Assembly (NCBI GenBank): GCA_038063055.1
Contig: JBBTVY010000003.1
Span: 1-63,147, forward strand
Length of the DNA stretch: 63,147 nucleotides
From: JACQKT01 sp038063055
GTDB lineage: Bacteria > Patescibacteriota > Minisyncoccia > UBA6257 > 2-01-FULL-56-20
Direction: 5' to 3'
Positions 1-6,576 of the stretch are shown here, one piece after another. The translations under genes were made by a program, and so were the position numbers. Each line of letters opens with the position of its first letter. Position 1 is the stretch's first letter. The notes under the pieces were generated by a model that was not told the DNA's origin, searched no databases, and saw only the letters and a program-made list of their open reading frames with translations.

Positions 1-41
1 GAAACTGGCTTTGATCAATTCAACTAAGAATACAAAGCCAG

Positions 42-61
42 TCCTGAGCGTAGCCGAAGGA
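42..61. repeat. Dispersed TTCGnC/CTCAGGA repeat, copy 1
   Basis: The 20 bases TCCTGAGCGTAGCCGAAGGA, read on the minus strand, match the pattern CTTCGnC..GCTCAG found at eight or more other places in the window. Bases 1-132 hold no gene I can support. They also contain an inverted repeat, ACTGGCTTT at about 4-12 against AAAGCCAGT at about 34-42. Confidence 0.6.
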
Positions 62-132
62 TCAAAGGTTGGCACCGAGAGAAGAAACTTGCTTTAATCA
101 AGTAAGGCGAGTGAGATTCCAATATTAATTTT

Positions 133-489
133 ATGATTGAACATATATCGGTTCCGGTAAAAAATTTTAAGAAAGCAAAAAAGTTTTATGTTGCGGCGCT
201 AAAGCCGCTTCAATACAGACTCAATATGGAGTTTGACGGAGCGGCGGGATTTATGGAGGGCGGGCACACGAGCTTTTGGATTGTGAAGAAGCCGCATAAA
301 GAAAAAACCCATGTCGCTTTTCGCGCCAAAAATAAAGACGCGGTAAAGGCGTTTCATAAAGCGGCGCTGAAGGCGGGCGGGAAGAACAACGGCAAGCCCG
401 GGCTTCGCAAGGATTACAGCCCGGATTATTACGCGGCGTTTATACTCGACCCGGAGGGCAACAACATCGAAGCGGTTTGTTTCAATTAG
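133..489 (+). CDS. VOC (glyoxalase/bleomycin-resistance fold) family protein
   Basis: A 118-residue single-domain protein. It opens MIEHISVPVKNFKKAKKFY and ends with the typical closing strand DPEGNNIEAVC, both hallmarks of the vicinal-oxygen-chelate fold. Family members bind a divalent metal and act on small molecules such as methylglyoxal adducts or aromatic diols, or sequester antibiotics; the substrate cannot be told here. H4 and the late Glu (about residue 113) could be metal ligands. It is a stand-alone gene about 100 bases upstream of obg on the same strand. A weak -10-like TATTAA lies just before the start codon. The family call is firm, the function open. Confidence 0.8.
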   Translation: MIEHISVPVKNFKKAKKFYVAALKPLQYRLNMEFDGAAGFMEGGHTSFWIVKKPHKEKTHVAFRAKNKDAVKAFHKAALKAGGKNNGKPGLRKDYSPDYYAAFILDPEGNNIEAVCFN

Positions 490-592
490 TTTACTGAATA
501 ACGGGATTTGAATTGTTTTTGGCATCGAACCTATTGAGGCGCGCCGAGACATTTCAAGATATATGGAAGAACATTTTAAGTTTTAAAAACAC

Positions 593-1555
593 ATGCTTAT
601 CGACGACGTAAAAATAAAGATTTCGGCCGGGAACGGGGGACACGGAGCCGTGGCTTTCAACAAGAACATGATGAGCTTAGGCCCGACGGGCGCCTCCGGC
701 GGCAAGGGCGGGGACGTATATGCCATTGGCGTATCGGACATAAGCGCGCTACGGCAATTCCGTTTTAAAAAGGAATTTGAAGCGGAAAACGGCCAGGACG
801 GCAGAAGCCAGTTTCGCGACGGGCGCGACGGCAAAGACCTTGTTTTAAAACTTCCTACCGGAACGGTTATCCATAATCTTACGAATGGCATGGATATTTC
901 CATTGAAAAAATAGGTGAACGCATTTTGCTCGCCAAGGGCGGCATCGGCGGGAGGGGTAATTTTCATTTCCGTTCCGCCCATAACACGACACCCAAACAA
1001 TCCCAGTCCGGCCTTCTCGGAGAAAAATTTGAATTAAGATTCGAACTTAAGTTAATCGCGGATGTCGGTTTCGTGGGCCTTCCGAACGCGGGGAAATCGA
1101 GCATGCTGAACCGCCTCACGAGCGCGAAAAGCAAAGTGGCGAATTATCCGTTTACGACGCTTGAACCGAACCTCGGCGTGTATTACGAACTGACTCTCGC
1201 CGACATACCCGGACTCATCGAAGGGTCATCGACGGGCCGCGGCTTGGGAATTAAATTCTTGCGTCATATCGAGCGAACTCGCGTACTTTTCCATTTTATT
1301 TCCGCAGAATCCCTCGACCCCGAAAAAGATTATAAGACGATTCGCAAGGAATTGGGCTCCTACAATAAAGAACTGCTCGATAAGCCGGAGTATCTGTTTC
1401 TCTCGAAAAGCGACCTTATCGGCAAAACGGCGCTCAGAGAAAAATTGGAAATATTGAAAAAAATGAATCCGAGCGCGATTGCCGTCTCGATTAACGACCC
1501 CGAAAGCGTCGGAAAAATCGAGAAAATTTTGAATGTTATCAAGGCAGGCAAGTAG
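593..1555 (+). CDS. obg: Obg/CgtA ribosome-associated GTPase
   Basis: 320 residues, cytoplasmic, involved in late 50S assembly and stress control in known bacteria. The glycine-rich Obg fold fills residues 1-157 (AGNGGHGAVAF, GGKGG, AKGGIGGRGN). The G domain follows, with the P-loop GLPNAGKSS at 162-170, switch II DIPG at 204-207 and G4 at 271-274. The G4 motif reads SKSD instead of NKxD, so the guanine-specificity Asn is replaced by Ser; this is worth checking against relatives. There is no C-terminal OCT domain, which many Obg proteins also lack. The start fits the conserved M-x-D-x-V-K-I opening. The neighbour rplU, often beside obg in bacteria, lies 29 kb away. Confidence 0.95.
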   Translation: MLIDDVKIKISAGNGGHGAVAFNKNMMSLGPTGASGGKGGDVYAIGVSDISALRQFRFKKEFEAENGQDGRSQFRDGRDGKDLVLKLPTGTVIHNLTNGMDISIEKIGERILLAKGGIGGRGNFHFRSAHNTTPKQSQSGLLGEKFELRFELKLIADVGFVGLPNAGKSSMLNRLTSAKSKVANYPFTTLEPNLGVYYELTLADIPGLIEGSSTGRGLGIKFLRHIERTRVLFHFISAESLDPEKDYKTIRKELGSYNKELLDKPEYLFLSKSDLIGKTALREKLEILKKMNPSAIAVSINDPESVGKIEKILNVIKAGK

Positions 1556-1609
1556 GGAAGCAAGTTTTATCGGCAACCGGACCGAAATAGGCAAACAGGG
1601 TGGTTCTGA

Positions 1610-1638
1610 TTGTCTTTCCCGGCGTTTTGAGATAGCAT
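1610..1638 (+). promoter_or_regulatory. Candidate promoter for the purC-purE fusion
   Basis: TTGTCT at 1610-1615, a 17-base spacer, then TAGCAT at 1633-1638. The predicted leader is about 75 bases and ends in a GAGAGG ribosome site before the ATG at 1719, one of the few clear Shine-Dalgarno sites in the window. Confidence 0.3.
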
Positions 1639-1718
1639 ATTGTCCAGAACTACACAGCCGCCCAATCCCGTAAATGGACATGGGCAACCGATGTATAACT
1701 TGAAATGAGAGGTACATT

Positions 1719-3044
1719 ATGGATACCAGGACTGCGGACCGCTTTACCACGAAATATCCTCTTGGCGGTTTGATCGATGAAGGAAAAACGAAGAAAGTCT
1801 ACGAAATCAGGAACAACAAAGGAATGGCGGTTATCGCTTCCAAGGACGACATTACTGCCGGCGATGGAGCCAAGCATGATGTCATTCTCGGCAAGGGAAA
1901 ATTCGCCAACCAGACAACCTGCAACGTTTTCCGCCTGCTCAAGACGTGCGGCATACAAGTCGCTTTCGAAGAGCAAGATAGCGCAACGTCGTTCGTCGCG
2001 CCCCGCTGCAAGATGATCCCGAATGAGGTGGTAGTCCGGCGCGAAGCGCATGGCTCCTATCTCAAGCGGAATCCCCACCTTTCGAAGGGGCAGATATTTC
2101 CGCGCCTCCGTGCCGAACATTTTCTCAAGACCAAGGACAGGCGCTGGAAAAAACACAAGCTCGTATGCGACGACCCCTACATGGTGTATGTAAGCGAGGG
2201 CACAACGACCAACTTCCACCTTTTCAATCCGGCGAAGCCGATACACGGACAGGAGCCGTTTCTCGTCATCCCCTGGACGGAAGTCTTGTCGTTTGACGGC
2301 GAGCAGAATTTTTTTCCGGAAATGCGCCGTCTCGCGAGAGAAACCTTCCTCATCCTCGAAAAGGCTTGGCAGATTCTCGGCTATCGACTGGTCGATTTCA
2401 AAGTCGAGTTCGGCTTTGACGACGACGGGAAATTGCTCTTGGCGGACGTCATCGACAACGACTCCTGGCGCGTGCTCGAAAACGGCGCCTATATCGACAA
2501 GCAGGTATACAGGGACGGCGGCTCGCTCGACCTTGTCGCCGATAACTACAAGCAAGTCGCCGAGCTCACGGGCCGTTTCCGTCTGCCGAACCAGCGGATC
2601 ATTCTCTGGCGCGGCTCGGAAAAAGACAATATCGACCCGTTCGTCAACGCCCTCGAAAAAGAAAATCTGGGGCACCTGCCGAAAGTCGTCACTTGCTCCG
2701 TACACAGGGAGCCCGTAACGGCAATCGACACCCTGAACCGGATGTTGCAGGAAGTCCCCGATTCGGTCATCATCGCCTATGTCGGCATGAGCAACGGCGC
2801 CGGCCCGGTGCTTTCGGCGGCATCCACGGTTCCGGTAATCGCGGTGCCGGCAAACGCCAAAGAGTTTCCCGAGGATGTCTGGTCATCGCTGCGAACGCCA
2901 AGCGCGGTTCCGGTAATGACCGTCCTTGAGCCGGTAAACGCAGTCCTCGCGGCGCTGAACATTCTGTCAGCCAGCAACCCGCTCATCTACGCCAAGGTGC
3001 GCGGAGAAATCGAAGCACGGCTGGTAAACACCATACCAGTCTGA
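1719..3044 (+). CDS. Bifunctional SAICAR synthetase / AIR carboxylase (PAICS-type PurC-PurE fusion)
   Basis: 441 residues. Residues 1-285 are SAICAR synthetase: SKDDITAGDGAK at 41-52, MIPNEVVVRREAHGSYLKRN at about 99-118, and LADVIDNDSWR at 241-251, all closer in wording to animal PAICS than to typical bacterial PurC. Residues 293-441 form a class II PurE domain with GSEKD (about 299-303), CSVHREP (about 326-332), GMSNGAGPV (356-364) and DVWSSLRTPS (386-395). It would convert AIR through CAIR to SAICAR in purine synthesis. No other pur gene is in the window. The gene looks G+C-richer than its neighbours and has its own promoter, ribosome site and terminator, which suggests acquisition by transfer (inference). 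Confidence 0.9.
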   Translation: MDTRTADRFTTKYPLGGLIDEGKTKKVYEIRNNKGMAVIASKDDITAGDGAKHDVILGKGKFANQTTCNVFRLLKTCGIQVAFEEQDSATSFVAPRCKMIPNEVVVRREAHGSYLKRNPHLSKGQIFPRLRAEHFLKTKDRRWKKHKLVCDDPYMVYVSEGTTTNFHLFNPAKPIHGQEPFLVIPWTEVLSFDGEQNFFPEMRRLARETFLILEKAWQILGYRLVDFKVEFGFDDDGKLLLADVIDNDSWRVLENGAYIDKQVYRDGGSLDLVADNYKQVAELTGRFRLPNQRIILWRGSEKDNIDPFVNALEKENLGHLPKVVTCSVHREPVTAIDTLNRMLQEVPDSVIIAYVGMSNGAGPVLSAASTVPVIAVPANAKEFPEDVWSSLRTPSAVPVMTVLEPVNAVLAALNILSASNPLIYAKVRGEIEARLVNTIPV

Positions 3045-3085
3045 AGAAAAACAATGGTCCGGCGCGCCAGCGCCGCCAAAAACAA

Positions 3086-3114
3086 CGAGACCCTGACCAG
3101 GTCTCGCTTTTTTT
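3086..3114 (+). terminator. Intrinsic terminator of the purC-purE gene
   Basis: Stem CGAGACC / GGTCTCG (3086-3092 with 3100-3106), a 7-base loop, one C, then seven T. It lies about 40 bases after the stop codon. Confidence 0.85.
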
Positions 3115-3172
3115 ATGTTTTTTATGACGAACAATCCTGTCCAATAAAATTAAACGGGAACTATATTGAAAA

Positions 3173-3213
3173 TTGACTTTGGAATTAATTTACGATATTA
3201 TTAGGTTTATAAT
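3173..3213 (+). promoter_or_regulatory. Candidate promoter of the 3212 ORF
   Basis: TTGACT at 3173-3178, a 17-base spacer, then TATTAT at 3196-3201. A second, perfect TATAAT at 3208-3213 overlaps the ATG at 3212. The in-frame TTG at 3173 is therefore more likely a -35 box than a start codon. Confidence 0.4.
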
Positions 3214-3496
3214 GAGAGCGAAAAATTATGGATTGGAACTTAATCAGGCCAGAACGTCTCTCCCTGTTTTTATGGAATCTTACAACAAAAGCATTCCCGT
3301 CAATTTTCCTCATGTATCAATCGAAATATTGAAACAGTTTCAAGCGCTGCATCCTTCACTTTTTTCCGCCCGAGGCGGATCCGCCTTTGGCGGAAAAAAT
3401 GATGACAAGTGGTCAATTGACAGACATCGCAAAAGAGTTATGGATTGGCTCCCTTCGCAATCTCCGGTCTTTCGTAAGCTCGTTAGGAAAAAATAA
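3212..3496 (+). CDS. Hypothetical protein with an in-frame palindromic repeat
   Basis: I do not recognise this protein. From the ATG at 3212 it is 94 residues, basic at both ends, and has no signal peptide. About two thirds along, the peptide SARGGSAFGG is encoded by a palindromic element (3360-3399) of a type seen elsewhere in the window. The C-terminus is KLVRKK. It stands alone after the purC-purE terminator. I chose 3212 because an upstream TTG coincides with a promoter -35 box. It could be a genuine small orphan gene or a decaying fragment. Confidence 0.5.
   Translation: MRAKNYGLELNQARTSLPVFMESYNKSIPVNFPHVSIEILKQFQALHPSLFSARGGSAFGGKNDDKWSIDRHRKRVMDWLPSQSPVFRKLVRKK
3360..3399. repeat. 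Palindromic element inside the 3212 gene
   Basis: A perfect 11-bp stem, TTTTTTCCGCC at 3360-3370 with GGCGGAAAAAA at 3389-3399, encloses a second palindrome GGCGGATCCGCC at 3374-3385. It is read through in frame with no stop. Confidence 0.8.
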
Positions 3497-3610
3497 TTTC
3501 TAAATTCACAAAAGGCGGGCTCAAATGACTCCGCGGTGAGTGGATAGAAAAAAGCGCCGACAAATCGGGCGATTTTTGTCCGCTATCTCAACGAAATATA
3601 GAAACCCCAA

Positions 3611-3841
3611 TCAAAGCGAATTTATGTCGTTATCAATGGTCTTGAAATTCGAATCTTCAATCATAATGCTGTTCAGGTCCTGATTTATCGCGCCAGTGGT
3701 ATCGCTTCCTGTGACGGCGTTTTCTTTCGGTGTTCCGGAAATCGGAGCGCCTGGAGCCGAAGCGGGCTGATTCACCCAGAACCATAAGGCGGCAGCTACA
3801 ACGACAACCGCGATAATAATATAAATTGATTTTTTATCCAT
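3611..3841 (-). CDS. Small single-span membrane protein, hypothetical
   Basis: 76 residues. MDKKSIY is followed by a hydrophobic span (about 7-23, rich in I, V and A) and then an outward-facing tail rich in S, T, G, D and N with no cysteines. The topology predicts an N-in anchor and an extracellular tail. It begins 18 bases after the stop of the coiled-coil secreted protein on the same strand, so the two are probably one transcript. I do not recognise the family. Confidence 0.65.
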   Translation of the reverse strand: MDKKSIYIIIAVVVVAAALWFWVNQPASAPGAPISGTPKENAVTGSDTTGAINQDLNSIMIEDSNFKTIDNDINSL

Positions 3842-3859
3842 TGAATTTTATGTTTGCTG

Positions 3860-4606
3860 TTAATTTGTGGATGTCGCCGTGGACGTTGCGGTTGAAGTCG
3901 ATTCTTTAAGTTCGTCAACGCCTTGAATTTGCGCCAGAATCACCGTTGCTTGACGCACCGCGTCGCGCGCCGCCTTTACGCTGTCTAAAACTTTCTTGAG
4001 GTCGTCATGCATCGCCTGACGAGCCGCGCCGACGTCGTTCCTGAGGGTGCTGCTGCTTATAATATTTATTGAATACACCTTGCTAACTTGCGCCGCAACG
4101 GCCGTCCTGGCCGCCGCAATGGCGCCCTGCGCGCTTGTAATTGCCGTCCGTACAGCCGTTACATCCTTGCCGTTGGCTTGGGCTTTATCGGCGCGCGAGA
4201 TAACGCGGCTCAAAACTTTCTCAATCTGGTCAATGACGTTAACGTAATGGGTTGTCATGCGGTCGTTGAGGTTTGTAAGATTTTGGTCGATGCGTTCCAC
4301 AGCCGTTTTTTTGCGCTCGTCTTTTATTTTTTCGAGCTTCGCCTTCAATTCGTCGCGGCGCGCCTGTATTGTTTTCTGAAGTTCCGCGCGTTTGGCTTCG
4401 ATTGTTTTCTGGAAGTTTTCCCGGACGTTTTGCATCTCTTGCTGAGCCGTTTGCCGGATATTCTGAATTTGTTGTTTGGCGTTCATGCGGATGTTTTGAA
4501 TTTCCTGCCGCATGCTTCCGCTCGCGGGAAGAGGGGTAGAAGTCGTCTGTGCGCCGGCCGGAAGGACAAAAATCAGGGAAAGGAGAACAATTAACGTGTT
4601 TTTCAT
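3860..4606 (-). CDS. Secreted alpha-helical coiled-coil protein, hypothetical
   Basis: 248 residues from the ATG at 4606. A signal peptide (MKNTLIVLLSLIFVLPAGA) is followed by a serine/threonine/proline stretch. A long amphipathic helical region comes next (about 30-125), with repeats of the type RQEIQNIRxxAxQQ, then RAELQKTIQARRDELKAKLE. Further helices rich in A, K and V follow, and the tail is TSTATSTATSTN. The architecture suggests a rod-like protein outside the cytoplasmic membrane. An alternative start at 4627 adds seven residues but would lie upstream of the -10 box, so I prefer 4606. The function is unknown. It is cotranscribed with the downstream single-span protein. Confidence 0.75.
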   Translation of the reverse strand: MKNTLIVLLSLIFVLPAGAQTTSTPLPASGSMRQEIQNIRMNAKQQIQNIRQTAQQEMQNVRENFQKTIEAKRAELQKTIQARRDELKAKLEKIKDERKKTAVERIDQNLTNLNDRMTTHYVNVIDQIEKVLSRVISRADKAQANGKDVTAVRTAITSAQGAIAAARTAVAAQVSKVYSINIISSSTLRNDVGAARQAMHDDLKKVLDSVKAARDAVRQATVILAQIQGVDELKESTSTATSTATSTN

Positions 4607-4615
4607 GACAGTTTT

Positions 4616-4642
4616 ATTATACCACAATCGTATTTTTGTAAA
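4616..4642 (-). promoter_or_regulatory. Promoter of the coiled-coil protein gene
   Basis: On the minus strand TTTACA is followed after 15 bases by TATAAT. The ATG begins 9 bases beyond the -10 box, so the leader would be about 3 bases (near-leaderless). Confidence 0.55.
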
Positions 4643-4655
4643 GCCCGTTATGTGT

Positions 4656-5162
4656 TTAAAACTTGTTTAAAAGCGCTCCGATCGCGGAACCGACCAGGAT
4701 TGCCAGGCCGCCGATGACGCACATTCGCAAACCGCCCCGCAAAATACCGAGATGCGCGAATCTGCCAACCGTAGCGCCAAGGAGGAATAAGGCGAAGAGA
4801 GAAAGAACTATGGAAATCCAAAAAGCGGAGGTTACGGGAAAAATTATATAGGGAAAAATCGGCACGAAACCGGAAATGAAGTAGGACAGGAACATTATTA
4901 CACCGTCGAAAGCGTTTTGTCCATAAGATGTTTTGGTTTGCGCGGCGTACTCATCGGCGGAATTTTCGGAAAGGAAACTCCCGACCGCCATGGAGAACGC
5001 CTCGACGAATATCAAAACAATGCCGGTAAGAAGAATGGTCTGTTTGGAAACATCAGCCATGGCTATGCCGGAGAGCAGACCTACGGTTGAAACCAGGCTG
5101 TCCTCGACCCCAAAAACAAAATTCCGCAAGCGGGAAGTCGATATATCGCGGCGAGACCTCAT
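4656..5162 (-). CDS. VIT1/CCC1-family metal transporter-like membrane protein
   Basis: 168 residues with several membrane spans. The opening NFVFGVEDSLVSTVGLLSGIA is the conserved first helix of the vacuolar iron transporter (VIT1/CCC1) family. FVEAFSMAVGSFLSENS is the second signature, with the helix-two Glu and Met used for metal passage. Family members move Fe2+ or Mn2+ across membranes; direction and substrate here are inferred only. The loop between helices 2 and 3 is short, so the cytoplasmic metal-binding domain of plant and yeast members is reduced. The gene has its own leaderless-type promoter. Confidence 0.85.
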   Translation of the reverse strand: MRSRRDISTSRLRNFVFGVEDSLVSTVGLLSGIAMADVSKQTILLTGIVLIFVEAFSMAVGSFLSENSADEYAAQTKTSYGQNAFDGVIMFLSYFISGFVPIFPYIIFPVTSAFWISIVLSLFALFLLGATVGRFAHLGILRGGLRMCVIGGLAILVGSAIGALLNKF

Positions 5163-5168
5163 GTCGAA

Positions 5169-5196
5169 ATTATAGCCTTTCCGGAGGCATATTCAA
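5169..5196 (-). promoter_or_regulatory. Leaderless-type promoter of the VIT-family gene
   Basis: On the minus strand TTGAAT, 16 bases, TATAAT, then only 6 bases to the ATG at 5162. Transcription would start at or next to the A of ATG. Confidence 0.6.
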
Positions 5197-5253
5197 TTTG
5201 AACTTGAACGCATTGTGGAATTTTTATGAAGGAGGGTTAGAATGTAGTCAGGA

Positions 5254-6246
5254 ATGAACAGCGAAATAACAACAAAACGGAGTCCAATTGTTCTTATATG
5301 GAAATTCGCCATTGTTGAAGCCATAGGCGCCTTTCTCTATTTCATTGCGACCCTTCTTGGCAATACCAAATATGAACTGTATAGCCAGGTTTCATTTTCC
5401 AACTTTCTTTCCTACCAGACGGCTAAAATGCTTTTTTTGTCGGGCGCCCTGTTTGCCCTGACCGTTTACGCCTTCCTTTCATGGTATTACGAGAGTTATG
5501 TATTTCGTCCGGGCTCGCTCACGCACGAGCGCGGAGTTTTTTTCAAAAAGAAGAAAACATTTCAAATGGACGAATCCGCCTCGATGACGATTTCATCCGG
5601 CGCTCTGGGAAAACTTTTGCATTACGGTTCTGTCCGCGTGGAAAACGGCGGAAAATCGTTTGTTTTAAATTCCATCTCGAGGCCGGAAAAATTTATTGAT
5701 GCGGTCAGAGGGTTGTACGGGCCGGACAGAAACTTTTTCTTTGAAGAACCGGACCCAGTCCGGCTTTTGAAACAGGACGAGCACGAAGGATTGGAATTCA
5801 AATCATCACTGCGTTTCGATTACAAAATCGGCCACGTAAACCGCGAGCTTGAAAAGGCCGCGATGAAAACAGTCGCTGCGTTCCTGAACTCGAAAGGAGG
5901 ATACTTGATAGTGGGGGTAAGCGACGCCAGAACGCCGCTTGGCTTGAGCAGCGACTATCAAACACTCCAAAGAAAAGACAGCGACGGATTTGAGAATCAT
6001 TTTACCCAGTCGTTCAACAGCATGATAGGCCCGGAATTCCGCCACCTGACGAAATTATGGTTTCACAAAATAGACGGGCACGATATTTGCACGGTACAAG
6101 CGCTTCCGAGCCCGCGGCCGATATATCTGAAAATGGATAACAACGAACATTTTTATATGAGAACCGGAAATATTTCCACCGGCTTGAAACTAAGCGAAAT
6201 AGAATCATATTCTCGCTCCCGCTGGCCCAAAAAAGTTTCCGTTTAA
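5254..6246 (+). CDS. Membrane-anchored bacterial PH-domain / AlbA_2 (Schlafen-type) fusion
   Basis: 330 residues. Two membrane spans lie at about 12-34 and 58-78. A bacterial PH-like domain follows at about 80-150 (FRPGSLTHERGVFFKKKKTF...GSVRVENGGKSFVL). An AlbA_2/Schlafen-type domain covers about 172-320: EGLEFKSSLR, AAFLNSKGGYLIVGVSD, FYMRTGN. AlbA_2 domains bind nucleic acids or nucleotides in known proteins and usually sit beside helicase-like or helix-turn-helix modules; coupling to a membrane PH module is unusual. The C-terminus faces the cytoplasm if both spans are real. A GGAGGG lies about 18 bases upstream, too far for normal use. The 34-bp palindrome follows 15 bases after the stop. 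Confidence 0.75.
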   Translation: MNSEITTKRSPIVLIWKFAIVEAIGAFLYFIATLLGNTKYELYSQVSFSNFLSYQTAKMLFLSGALFALTVYAFLSWYYESYVFRPGSLTHERGVFFKKKKTFQMDESASMTISSGALGKLLHYGSVRVENGGKSFVLNSISRPEKFIDAVRGLYGPDRNFFFEEPDPVRLLKQDEHEGLEFKSSLRFDYKIGHVNRELEKAAMKTVAAFLNSKGGYLIVGVSDARTPLGLSSDYQTLQRKDSDGFENHFTQSFNSMIGPEFRHLTKLWFHKIDGHDICTVQALPSPRPIYLKMDNNEHFYMRTGNISTGLKLSEIESYSRSRWPKKVSV

Positions 6247-6261
6247 CGTGATTATATTAAT

Positions 6262-6295
6262 GTTAACATCTTAAACGATCGTTTAAGATGTTAAC
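6262..6295. repeat. 34-bp perfect palindrome
   Basis: GTTAACATCTTAAACGA followed directly by its exact reverse complement, with no loop bases. Flanking ATTAAT on both sides extends it with a two-base bulge. There is no T-run, so a terminator is unlikely; an operator or cruciform site is more plausible. The gene-free stretch 6247-6576 holds this element, the terminator at 6384 and the palindrome at 6478. Confidence 0.85.
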
Positions 6296-6383
6296 AAATT
6301 AATAAAAAAATCAGTTTGCCTGGATTTTATCGCCCGACTTGCCTTAATCACTTTCTTGTTTTATAATTAGTCGCGATTCAATT

Positions 6384-6403
6384 GAGCCGCTTGGCTCTTT
6401 TTT
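6384..6403 (+). terminator. Intrinsic terminator after the PH/AlbA gene
   Basis: Stem GAGCC / GGCTC (6384-6388 with 6393-6397) with a 4-base loop, then six T. Confidence 0.65.
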
Positions 6404-6477
6404 ATTATGCCAGGCAGTGAAAATTCGACCGCTTGGTGAATCGCGAAAGCACAAAATCCAAACATATTTTATAAATG

Positions 6478-6505
6478 TAGGTGCTATGCTATAGCATAGC
6501 ACCTA
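6478..6505. repeat. TAGCATAGC palindrome, copy 1 (28 bp, perfect)
   Basis: A perfect palindrome centred on GCTATGCTATAGCATAGC, 72 bases upstream of typA. Its right end ACCTAA can pair instead with TTAGGT at 6515-6520, giving two alternative folds if transcribed. Related copies lie at 13060 and 24888. Confidence 0.8.
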
Positions 6506-6576
6506 AAGCATATCTTAGGTTGAGATAATTAAGAATCAGAATTATAAAAAATTAAATCTAATTTCTACTGTCTGAT

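Noticed and set aside
66..100. T-box-like GGTTGGCACCGAG sequence near the window start
   Set aside because: It lacks the specifier stem and a proper antiterminator, and no aminoacyl-tRNA or amino-acid gene follows; the downstream gene is a VOC protein.
199..552. Long opposite-strand frames across conserved genes (for example 1650-2705 and 7072-8274)
   Set aside because: They run antisense to strongly conserved genes (VOC, purC-purE, typA), show no family signatures, and reflect G+C-rich codon structure.
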